Shown here: one piece after another, positions 14,724 through 21,448 of the stretch
Layout of the letters: each line of letters starts with the position of its first letter
How positions within the stretch are numbered: position 1 is the first letter of the stretch
NCBI GenBank assembly: GCA_001805125.1
Contig: MHEF01000130.1
Span: forward strand, 1-22,791
Direction: 5' to 3'
DNA from: Nitrospirae bacterium RBG_13_39_12
Lineage (GTDB): Bacteria > Nitrospirota > Thermodesulfovibrionia > Thermodesulfovibrionales > SM23-35
Length of the DNA stretch: 22,791 bases
Notes under the pieces: model-generated
The model's input: only the letters and a program-made list of their open reading frames with translations
What the model was told of the DNA's origin: nothing
Database searches by the model: none
Position numbers and translations under genes: made by a program

Positions 14724-15962
14724 TTATTTATTTTCTCTATTTGTTAATGCTTCAATCCCTGGTAACTCTTTTCCTTCAAGTAATTGAAGAGATGCACCTC
14801 CACCTGTTGATATAAAAGATATTACATCAGATACCCCTGCTCTGTGAACAGCAAGGTCAGTATCACCACCGCCAACTATAGTTAGCGCATATGCATCTGC
14901 AACTGCACGGGCGATAGCAAATGTGCCCCTTGAAAACGCATCTATTTCAAATATACCCATCGGCCCGTTCCAGAGGATAGTCTTTGCATCCTGGATTGCT
15001 TCTGAAAATAGTTTTACAGAAGCCGGGCCAATATCAACTGCTCTCCAGTTCTTTGGTATCTCAAGGGTTGGTACTATCTTTGTTTCAGCACCTGGCTCTA
15101 TGCTCTGAGAAATTACGCAATCAACTGGAAGATAAAATTTAATGCCTATCCCTTTAAGCTTTTTCCTTATACGCTGTGCAGTCACGAGCATATCTTCTTC
15201 AACAAGTGAATTCCCGACTTCAAGTTCCATGGCCTTTATAAACGTATAAGCCATACCACCACCAACTATAACCTTATCAACCTTGTCAACGAGATTCTCA
15301 AGCACCCCTATTTTCCCAGAAACCTTCGCCCCACCGAGGATTGCAACAAAAGGCCTCACCGGATTATCTACTATTCCTTTCAGGTGTTCTATCTCTTTTT
15401 TTAATAAAAACCCGGCAGCTGAAGGAAGAAACCTTGTTATTCCGACAAGGGACGCATGAACCCTGTGAGCAGTACCAAATGCATCATTAACATATGCATC
15501 AGCAAGCTTTGATATGGCTCGTGCAAAATCCTCGTCATTCTTTTCTTCTCCCGGGTGAAACCTGAGGTTTTCAAGGACAAGCACGTCACCCTCATTCATC
15601 TTTGACACATAATCTTCAACTAAACTACCAATGCAATCAGGTGCAAAGTTGACCTCTTTATTAAGAAGCCTTTGAAGCCTCTTTGCAACAGGGGCTAAAC
15701 TCAATTTGGGATCAGGCCTCCCTTTTGGTCTTCCAAGGTGTGATGAGAGAATAACCTTTGCCCCTTCATCAATAGCATAATTTATTGTTGGAAGAGTCGA
15801 ACGTATCCTCCTGTCATCAGTGATTTTCAGGTTGTCATCGAGCGGCACATTAAAATCAGCTCTGATAAAGACCCTCTTTCCTTTAATGTCAAGGTCTTCT
15901 ATTGTAAGCTTATTAAATATACCTTTTATCGGAACGTGGTCTATGATACTCTTCTTAATCAT
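14724..15962 (-). CDS. pgk: Phosphoglycerate kinase
   Basis: A 412-residue enzyme that transfers phosphate between 1,3-bisphosphoglycerate and ADP in glycolysis and gluconeogenesis. N-terminal substrate-binding motifs are KRVFIRADFNVP and LSSHLGRPKG; FAILGGAKVSGKI and the C-terminal nucleotide site TIVGGGDT and STGGGASLQLLEG are intact. ATG 15962 is chosen, two bases after the gap stop codon; an in-frame ATG at 16022 inside gap would add 20 residues unlike the family. The resulting MIKKSIIDHVPIKGIFNKLTI is about 15 residues longer than typical. No clear Shine-Dalgarno sequence precedes it, so translation is probably coupled to gap. It is the last gene of the DUF1015-gap-pgk operon. Confidence 0.95.
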   Translation of the reverse strand: MIKKSIIDHVPIKGIFNKLTIEDLDIKGKRVFIRADFNVPLDDNLKITDDRRIRSTLPTINYAIDEGAKVILSSHLGRPKGRPDPKLSLAPVAKRLQRLLNKEVNFAPDCIGSLVEDYVSKMNEGDVLVLENLRFHPGEEKNDEDFARAISKLADAYVNDAFGTAHRVHASLVGITRFLPSAAGFLLKKEIEHLKGIVDNPVRPFVAILGGAKVSGKIGVLENLVDKVDKVIVGGGMAYTFIKAMELEVGNSLVEEDMLVTAQRIRKKLKGIGIKFYLPVDCVISQSIEPGAETKIVPTLEIPKNWRAVDIGPASVKLFSEAIQDAKTILWNGPMGIFEIDAFSRGTFAIARAVADAYALTIVGGGDTDLAVHRAGVSDVISFISTGGGASLQLLEGKELPGIEALTNRENK

Positions 15963-15964
15963 GT

Positions 15965-16969
15965 TTAGATTCTTTTTATAATGTAAACTATTAGGTCCCT
16001 GAGACGCGAGCTGTAGCCCCATTCATTGTCATACCATGATAGAACCTTCGCCATTTTTCCATCAAGCACCATTGTAAGTGTTGCATCTACAATGGATGAA
16101 TGTGCATTGCCATTGAGATCAGACGAAACAAGAGGATCTTCTGAATATTGAAGAATTCCTTTCATGGGGCCCTCTGCGGCCTTTTTCAAAGCTGTTTTAA
16201 TTTCTTCTGTTGTAACGTCCTTCCTTAATTCAACAACAAGGTCAACAATAGATACATTCGGGGTAGGAACCCTAATGGCCATCCCGTTAAGCTTACCTTT
16301 CAATTCTGGCAGTACAAGTCCAACAGCTGTTGCTGCACCAGTTGTTGTTGGAATCATGTTCAGGGCAGCTGCCCTAGCTCTCCTTAAATCCTTATGTGCA
16401 AGGTCAAGTATCCTCTGGTCATTTGTATAAGAATGTATTGTAGTCATTAATCCCTTTACAATTCCAAACTCATTGTGAATGACTTTGGCAACAGGAGCAA
16501 GACAGTTTGTTGTACATGAAGCATTTGAAATAACCTTATGTTTCGAAGGGTCTACAATTTCCTCATTCACCCCCATGCATACAGTTGCATCCGGCTCCTT
16601 GGCAGGTGCTGAGATAATTATCCATTTCGCACCAGCATCTAAATGCTTTGCTGCTGACGGTCTGTCTACAAACCTTCCTGTAGATTCAACTATAAAATCT
16701 ACACGCAAGTCATTCCACGGGAGTCTTTCGGGTTCAGTAATAGCAAGTACTTTTATTTCTTTACCGTCAACTTCTATACTTCCATCCCCCGCTTTTACAT
16801 CAGCATCAAATATGCCATGCACGGAGTCGTACTTGAGGAGATGGGCAAGGGTCTTCGCATCAGTTAGATCATTAACAGCAACAATCTCAAACTCTTTATA
16901 TCCTTTGCTTGCCCTGAGAAAATTCCTTCCTATTCTTCCGAAACCGTTTATTGCAACACGAAATGACAT
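15965..16969 (-). CDS. gap: Glyceraldehyde-3-phosphate dehydrogenase, type I
   Basis: A 334-residue enzyme of standard length, catalysing the NAD(P)-linked step before phosphoglycerate kinase. The Rossmann motif is INGFGRIGR (8-16). D34 in AVNDL suggests NAD preference. The catalytic cysteine is C152 in SNASCTTNC, and the partner histidine is H179 in TTIHSYTNDQ. WYDNEWGYSSRLRDL closes the protein as usual. AGGAGG lies seven bases before the ATG, the best ribosome binding site of this operon. It is preceded by the DUF1015 gene (31 bases) and followed by pgk (2 bases), so it is probably transcribed from the promoter near 18330. Confidence 0.97.
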   Translation of the reverse strand: MSFRVAINGFGRIGRNFLRASKGYKEFEIVAVNDLTDAKTLAHLLKYDSVHGIFDADVKAGDGSIEVDGKEIKVLAITEPERLPWNDLRVDFIVESTGRFVDRPSAAKHLDAGAKWIIISAPAKEPDATVCMGVNEEIVDPSKHKVISNASCTTNCLAPVAKVIHNEFGIVKGLMTTIHSYTNDQRILDLAHKDLRRARAAALNMIPTTTGAATAVGLVLPELKGKLNGMAIRVPTPNVSIVDLVVELRKDVTTEEIKTALKKAAEGPMKGILQYSEDPLVSSDLNGNAHSSIVDATLTMVLDGKMAKVLSWYDNEWGYSSRLRDLIVYIIKRI

Positions 16970-17000
16970 AATAACCTCCTATTAACGAATTACTTACTAC

Positions 17001-18260
17001 TCAGCCATACCCGTCAAAGACGGAAAATTTATTAATAACAACTCCTGTTAAGAGTTTAGGATAAAAATATGTTGATTTTGGTGGCATTCTCACAGAGGAA
17101 AGAGCAGCCTTTTCAACATCTTCAACTCTTGTAGGATTAAGAAAAAAGGCGGCATCAAAATCCCATCTTCTCACTTTATCAAGGGCTTTGTTTATATCCA
17201 TTTCATATTCAACATCAGTTATATTAAACATTTTTCTTAATAAAATATCATGTAGTACAATAACATCTATCTCGTCAATGTCAGGGACGATTTCCAGCAA
17301 GTTATTTTTTCTATATTTAAGGAGATACCAAACCTTATCCATTTTTTGATAAAAACCGAAGACATGTTTTTTACCTGACATTTTTTTTGTAATCTTAAAA
17401 TCTTCCTTCACAGGTTCTACCTCAAAATGCTCAGATAGTTTTTTAATTATATTATCTGGAATTTTCTTCAAAAGCCTGTGTGTCGGAAGCACTGTAAGCC
17501 CTTCGTCTAACATATTAGCTAAAAACATAAGTGTATAATCTGAAGGCTCACCAGCAATAGAATATATTTTCTTGTTTTTTTTCTCTCTTTGAAATTCAAG
17601 TGCTGTTTCATATCTATGGTGCCCGTCAGCAATAAAAATTGCCTTATCGTTAAGTTCTCTTTTTATAATTTCTATATCCTTTTTTTTATCAATCGGCCAG
17701 AGCCTGTGGACAGCCCCTTCAGTGTCCTTTGACTCCATATACGGTTTTTTCAGAGAAATTCCTGAAAGTAAGGTTGATATATGATTCTCTGTACTCTTGT
17801 AGAGCGAGAATATCGGACTTACGTTTGCTTCACATGATACAAGAAGGTTAAGCCTGTCCTTTTTAGGATTAGAATACGTGCACTCATGGGGATAGATACT
17901 TCCTTTGCCTAACTCCTCTAACTTCACAAGCCCTAGAAATCCGAGAAGCCTTTTCACTTTATTTTTTATCTTATAATCCATCCCATAAGCGTAGAAAGAA
18001 GGGGTTTTACTTTGTATAAATATCTCTTTATATAACCATTCCTCAAAATATAGTCTCGCCCTTGTATACCTGTTATCTGTTTTGCTGTCTCCTGGTTGAT
18101 CTTTGCCAAAATCAATCCTAACAATATTATAAGGACTCTTTCTGTACAACTCTTCTTTATAATCAGGCGTTATTATATCGTATGGAGGAGCTAACACATC
18201 TTCCATAGATACTTTAGAAACATTATAAAGAATTCCCTTAAAAGGGATTATTTCAGCCAT
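17001..18260 (-). CDS. DUF1015 family protein (COG4198)
   Basis: A 419-residue protein of unknown function. MAEIIPFKGILYN, LAPPYDIITPDY and the central FIADGHHRYETALEF (about 215-229) identify DUF1015. The DGHHR core resembles the catalytic loop of ParB/sulfiredoxin-fold nucleotide enzymes such as free serine kinase, but that link is inference. No signal peptide or membrane segment is seen, so it is cytoplasmic. There is no clear Shine-Dalgarno sequence before the ATG. It is the first gene of a likely operon with gap and pgk. In some genomes this family sits near serine or phosphoglycerate metabolism genes, which would fit 3-phosphoglycerate supply by its neighbours; the sequence alone cannot show this. 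Confidence 0.88.
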   Translation of the reverse strand: MAEIIPFKGILYNVSKVSMEDVLAPPYDIITPDYKEELYRKSPYNIVRIDFGKDQPGDSKTDNRYTRARLYFEEWLYKEIFIQSKTPSFYAYGMDYKIKNKVKRLLGFLGLVKLEELGKGSIYPHECTYSNPKKDRLNLLVSCEANVSPIFSLYKSTENHISTLLSGISLKKPYMESKDTEGAVHRLWPIDKKKDIEIIKRELNDKAIFIADGHHRYETALEFQREKKNKKIYSIAGEPSDYTLMFLANMLDEGLTVLPTHRLLKKIPDNIIKKLSEHFEVEPVKEDFKITKKMSGKKHVFGFYQKMDKVWYLLKYRKNNLLEIVPDIDEIDVIVLHDILLRKMFNITDVEYEMDINKALDKVRRWDFDAAFFLNPTRVEDVEKAALSSVRMPPKSTYFYPKLLTGVVINKFSVFDGYG

Positions 18261-18317
18261 TTTTTAATTTTCAGTAGAATCGATAGAAAAGAATCCGGAT
18301 ATTTTAGCACGGTCTAA

Positions 18318-18346
18318 ATATTAAATTCAAATTATGTGCCTGTCAA
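18318..18346 (-). promoter_or_regulatory. Putative promoter of the DUF1015-gap-pgk operon
   Basis: On the minus strand a perfect TTGACA (18346-18341) is followed after 17 bases by TAATAT (18323-18318). Transcription would begin near 18311, about 50 bases before the DUF1015 start codon. Confidence 0.55.
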
Positions 18347-18395
18347 ATTGTTATTAACTACTTATATTTAGAGACTTATAAAGCTCATTCAATGA

Positions 18396-18428
18396 ACCTC
18401 CCCGCAGCAAGCTGCAGGGAATATCAAG
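18396..18428. repeat. REP-like GCAGCAAGCTGC palindrome
   Basis: CCCGCAGCAAGCTGCAGGG can form a seven-base-pair stem (CCC and GCAG arms, loop CAAG, one bulged A). It shares core and flank (ACCT before, ATCAA after) with the degenerate copy near 13486. It lies between sufB and the DUF1015 gene. No T-tract follows on either strand, so it is not an ordinary terminator. Confidence 0.5.
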
Positions 18429-18492
18429 TTTAATATAAAAACATTTTATAAAAACAACTTTACTATCACTGCAAAAATCTTATAGTCCGCTT

Positions 18493-19743
18493 TTATAAAG
18501 CCTCTTTAGCTGTAGCCGCTATAACCTCTTTTATATTTTTATCAAGAAACTCAGGGATAAAAGGTATGTCTAAGTTTAAGAATCCAGTTGTTATTGCAGA
18601 AACAGCATCATCTTTGGATATCCCCCTGGACATTAAATACTCAACTTGCTCCTCAGCTATTGGACCTATAGAAGCCTCATGAGAAAGTTCTGCTTTTAAT
18701 GCACCATCTGATACCAGCTGCGGTATGGCATAAATTTTCGCTTTATTGGAAAATACTATCCCACGACAATCAAGGTGAGCCAGACAATAATCTCTGGTTT
18801 TAGCAACAAGATCACCTCTTGCATAGATCACACTTTCATCAGCAGCTATTGTCCTTGCAATGGATTCTCCCCTCGTGTCTTTTCCTTCAAGTATTATCCT
18901 AGAACCGAGATCTATATAAGAATCCTTTAGACCATAAACAACTGTATTGAATTTCGCAGAAGCTCTGTCTCCTTTGAGATATGCAACTGGGAATGCCTGA
19001 ATTGACTTTACCGGTTTTAATAGGACATAGTTACTTACGAAGGAACCATCATCTTCGATAACAGCCCAGGTCCTTGGCCTTACATGAAAATTGTCAGCCC
19101 AATTATGGATCATTGTGAAGAAAAGTTTTCCGCCTTTCTTAACATAAAATTCAGAAATTCCCAGATGTATTCCTTCAGCACCGCTCTTAGACAATGTACA
19201 GCCAGTTATTACCTGGAGTTCTGCACCTTCTTCTACTATGATTATGTTATGAACGTTTTGACTTACATAATTTTCTGCAACCAACAAACATGACTGTACA
19301 GGATATTGTGGCTTTTGATGAGGAAATACCCTAATGAAGTATCCGTGAGTCATATTCAGTGCTGCCTGGGCAGTATATTTATCCTGATCAACAGGAACCG
19401 CTTTCCAATAGTAGTCTTCGAGCCAATCATACCTGTTGAGAGCATCGGTAGTGCTCATTATTTCAAGCTTACCCTCATAAGCCTTATTCAAACTTTCGTA
19501 GACAACGGATTGATCAATTTGAAAATACGATCCCGACCTTAACTCTTCCTTTATGTTTATCCCTGTCATGATAGCAGCTTCTTTTGCCTGTTGAGATAAG
19601 TTCTCGAGACTCTCTATTCTTCCTCTTTCGATATGCTGGGTGTAACGCGAAAGGTCTATGTCCGGGCCAAAAACTGCCTTTTTTTCTTTTGCCTTTTCAG
19701 CCTTCACCTTTATATCAGAAAGGTATGACGTGCTTATCGGCAT
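18493..19743 (-). CDS. sufB: Fe-S cluster assembly scaffold SufB/SufD-like protein (minimal SUF type)
   Basis: A 416-residue SufB/D-family protein. The beta-helix core contains AELQVITGCTLSK, and the C-terminal helical part has YAIPQLVSDGALKAELSHEASIG and QVEYLMSRGISKDDA, matching the single SufB-like subunit (SmsB type) paired with SufC in archaea and many anaerobes. It scaffolds nascent Fe-S clusters with the SufC ATPase. Only one SufB/D gene is present, and no sufS, sufU or sufE is adjacent. ATG 19743 is chosen over GTG 19752 because AGGAGGT lies exactly seven bases upstream. It overlaps the end of sufC by ten bases, so translation is coupled. Confidence 0.93.
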   Translation of the reverse strand: MPISTSYLSDIKVKAEKAKEKKAVFGPDIDLSRYTQHIERGRIESLENLSQQAKEAAIMTGINIKEELRSGSYFQIDQSVVYESLNKAYEGKLEIMSTTDALNRYDWLEDYYWKAVPVDQDKYTAQAALNMTHGYFIRVFPHQKPQYPVQSCLLVAENYVSQNVHNIIIVEEGAELQVITGCTLSKSGAEGIHLGISEFYVKKGGKLFFTMIHNWADNFHVRPRTWAVIEDDGSFVSNYVLLKPVKSIQAFPVAYLKGDRASAKFNTVVYGLKDSYIDLGSRIILEGKDTRGESIARTIAADESVIYARGDLVAKTRDYCLAHLDCRGIVFSNKAKIYAIPQLVSDGALKAELSHEASIGPIAEEQVEYLMSRGISKDDAVSAITTGFLNLDIPFIPEFLDKNIKEVIAATAKEAL

Positions 19744-20471
19744 TCTACACACCTCCTGTAACCATGCTTTTTGATTTCTGAAAGAATGTCACGAGGGTTT
19801 CCTCCACATACCAAATTACCATCAATAATAATATATCCCTTGTCGGTATTTACAAAGTCAAGGATATACCCGGTGTGAGTTATAATTATGGCGCCTCTTT
19901 TTTGATCTTTTACCTTATCTTTTCCTAAAAGCGTATTTATTGCTTCTCCCACAAGGGCAATATTTTCAATGTCAACACCAGATTCGGGTTCGTCTATGAG
20001 GACCATATCAGGTCTCTGCACCATAAGTTGCAAAAGCTCCGAGCGTTTCATCTCACCGCCTGAAAAACCGTCATTAAGTCCTCTGTCCAGATGTCCTGAA
20101 AGATTAAGCTTCTTTACAGTTTCGCTAATCTCTTCTTTTATTAACTCTTTATCAGCTATAATTTCTATCATCTTTTTTAATGTAACACCTCTTACCGTAG
20201 GTGGCCTCTGAAAAGAAATACCGAGACCAAGATGTGCTCTTTCATGAACATCTTTACCAGTTATATCTTCACCTTTAAAATATATCTTGCCTTGCTCTAC
20301 CCTATATTTTGGGAAGCCCATCAATGTCATCATAAAAGATGTTTTACCTGCACCATTAGGTCCGAATAATGTATGAATCTCTCCATATTCCATTGAAAAG
20401 TTAACACCTTTTAATACTTTCCTATCACCAACAGATACCCAGAGATCCTGTACCTTTAACATATTCTTCAC
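19734..20471 (-). CDS. sufC: Fe-S cluster assembly ATPase SufC
   Basis: A 245-residue ABC ATPase. Walker A is GPNGAGKT (37-44), the Q-loop is SFQRPPTVRG, the signature is FSGGEMKRSELLQ, and Walker B with its glutamate is MVLIDEPESGVD, followed by the switch histidine in IITHTG. The pattern EMKR-ELLQ and DEPESGVD distinguish SufC from ABC transporter ATPases. It binds SufB and powers cluster assembly in the cytoplasm. GTG 20471 is chosen because GGGAGG lies eight bases upstream; ATG 20462 would have a 17-base spacing. It is the first gene of the two-gene suf operon. Confidence 0.96.
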   Translation of the reverse strand: MKNMLKVQDLWVSVGDRKVLKGVNFSMEYGEIHTLFGPNGAGKTSFMMTLMGFPKYRVEQGKIYFKGEDITGKDVHERAHLGLGISFQRPPTVRGVTLKKMIEIIADKELIKEEISETVKKLNLSGHLDRGLNDGFSGGEMKRSELLQLMVQRPDMVLIDEPESGVDIENIALVGEAINTLLGKDKVKDQKRGAIIITHTGYILDFVNTDKGYIIIDGNLVCGGNPRDILSEIKKHGYRRCVECR

Positions 20472-20508
20472 AAATTAATCCTCCCTTTAAAAATCTACAG
20501 GTTTTGTA

Positions 20509-20536
20509 TTTATATATTAATTTACCAGTAAATCAA
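20509..20536 (-). promoter_or_regulatory. Putative suf promoter with palindromic operator
   Basis: On the minus strand TTGATT (20536-20531) is followed after 16 bases by TATAAA (20514-20509). The perfect inverted repeat ATTTAC-CA-GTAAAT (20520-20533) overlaps the -35 and the spacer, the classic place for a repressor. The regulator is not identifiable; it does not resemble the cyanobacterial SufR site as I know it. Confidence 0.5.
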
Positions 20537-20578
20537 ACAAAAAATCTTCTTTTTACTGTTTTATACTAGTTTTTATTT

Positions 20579-20618
20579 AGCTGATGTGTGACACATAGCT
20601 GATGTGTAGCTGATGTGT
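20579..20618. repeat. Three copies of AGCTGATGTGT
   Basis: Exact 11-base copies are at 20579-20589, 20597-20607 and 20608-20618. The first also forms an inverted repeat ATGTGT-G-ACACAT (20584-20596). The array ends three bases before the -35 box of the rpmH promoter, which suggests a transcription factor binding array; no factor is recognised. Confidence 0.75.
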
Positions 20619-20621
20619 AAC

Positions 20622-20651
20622 TTGACTTTAATTTTAAAAACAATTTATAAT
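20622..20651 (+). promoter_or_regulatory. Strong sigma70-type promoter of rpmH
   Basis: TTGACT (20622-20627) and a perfect TATAAT (20646-20651) are separated by 18 bases. Transcription would begin near 20658, leaving only about 16 bases before the rpmH ATG and no Shine-Dalgarno sequence in that leader. Confidence 0.7.
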
Positions 20652-20673
20652 TCTTGTTTAAAAGTTAAATATT

Positions 20674-20814
20674 ATGGGAACATATACTACATATCATCCA
20701 CATAAGGTTAAACGAAAAAGAACTCATGGCTTTCTAAAAAAGATGAGTTCTGCGGGCGGGCGTAGGATTCTTAAAAGGAGAAGGGCTAAGGGGCGTAAAA
20801 GATTAACTATTTAA
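20674..20814 (+). CDS. rpmH: 50S ribosomal protein L34
   Basis: A 46-residue, very basic protein. TYHPHKVKRKRTHGFLKKM followed by SSAGGRRILKRRRAKGRKRL is the L34 signature. L34 is a small 23S rRNA-binding protein of the large subunit. The N-terminal MGTYTTYHP replaces the common MKRTYQP. The gene is preceded by a strong promoter and a very short leader without a Shine-Dalgarno sequence. It begins the conserved cluster rpmH-rnpA-yidD-yidC, commonly found near the chromosome origin next to dnaA. Here sufC, not dnaA, is on the other side. It overlaps the apparent rnpA start by a few codons. Confidence 0.96.
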   Translation: MGTYTTYHPHKVKRKRTHGFLKKMSSAGGRRILKRRRAKGRKRLTI

Positions 20815-21194
20815 GGAGTGAAAAATCCTTTACCTCTTTAACAAAAAGGCGGGATTTTGAATCGGTATTTAAGGTAGGGGTTACCTTATCTTCAAAATAT
20901 CTCGTTATATACGCTAGGCCTAATGAACTAACTTTTAACCGTCTTGGCCTTTCCATAAGCAAAAAGGCAGGTAACGCTGTTACAAGGAACAAGATAAAAC
21001 GTCTACTGAGAGAGGCCATGAAAAAACTTTTAAAAGGATTGCCTTTAAATTACGACTTTGTTATTATCGCCAGAAAATCCTCTGCAGAGGGCAAATTAGA
21101 TGAATTCATTTTTGATATCAATAAATTTTTTACGAAAATAACAGGAATAAATGCAATATTATTAAATGGAGAGATAGCTGGAAAGAAAACCTGA
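20802..21194 (+). CDS. rnpA: Ribonuclease P protein component, non-canonical start
   Basis: RnpA is the protein subunit of RNase P, which matures tRNA 5' ends with the M1 RNA. The frame gives SLTKRRDFESVF, then NRLGLSISKKAGNAVTRNKI and KRLLREAMK, the diagnostic RNR motif region, and ends at TGA 21192-21194. No ATG, GTG or TTG lies in frame before the conserved N-terminus; the frame opens only after the stop at 20796. ATT 20802 has TAAGGGG eight bases upstream and gives 130 residues, a normal length, overlapping rpmH by 13 bases. Alternatively a one-base error or frameshift near 20835-20842 could join it to GTG 20818 (VKNPLPL). Identity is secure; the start is not. Confidence 0.85.
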   Translation: MNYLRSEKSFTSLTKRRDFESVFKVGVTLSSKYLVIYARPNELTFNRLGLSISKKAGNAVTRNKIKRLLREAMKKLLKGLPLNYDFVIIARKSSAEGKLDEFIFDINKFFTKITGINAILLNGEIAGKKT

Positions 21195-21236
21195 AAATTA
21201 GATCTTTCTTATTAAAAAATAAAAGATATTCTTGAA

Positions 21237-21446
21237 ATGAAATTTTTTTTTGTAATAATTATAAGGCTTTATAAATATATCCTGTCACCCTTATTCCCTT
21301 TGAGTTGCAGGTATACTCCCACATGCTCTGAATATTCGATTGATGCGATAAATAAACATGGTGTCATTAGAGGATTCTATCTTACATTCAGGAGGATATT
21401 AAGGTGTCATCCCTTTCATCCCGGTGGGTATGATCCTGTGAAATAA
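21237..21446 (+). CDS. yidD: Membrane protein insertion efficiency factor YidD
   Basis: A 69-residue protein. An N-terminal hydrophobic/amphipathic stretch (FFFVIIIRLYKYILSPLFP) precedes the family core CRYTPTCSEYSIDAINKHG, and RRILRCHPFHPGGYDPV follows. YidD is peripheral on the inner membrane and helps YidC-dependent insertion of membrane proteins. The length and the three conserved cysteines are normal. It lies 42 bases after rnpA and two bases before yidC, the standard bacterial arrangement. The ATG has no strong Shine-Dalgarno sequence. Confidence 0.95.
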   Translation: MKFFFVIIIRLYKYILSPLFPLSCRYTPTCSEYSIDAINKHGVIRGFYLTFRRILRCHPFHPGGYDPVK

Positions 21447-21448
21447 AC

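Noticed and set aside
15963..16022. Upstream in-frame ATG of pgk inside gap
   Set aside because: It would add 20 residues unlike phosphoglycerate kinase and a 58-base overlap with gap; ATG 15962 fits the two-base spacing.
16164..16985. Plus-strand open frames opposite gap
   Set aside because: These are antisense shadows of the GAPDH gene, with no family resemblance or ribosome binding sites.
20695..20703. TCATCCACA as a DnaA box
   Set aside because: One mismatch from TTATCCACA, single, and inside the rpmH coding sequence. No cluster of boxes marks an origin in this window.
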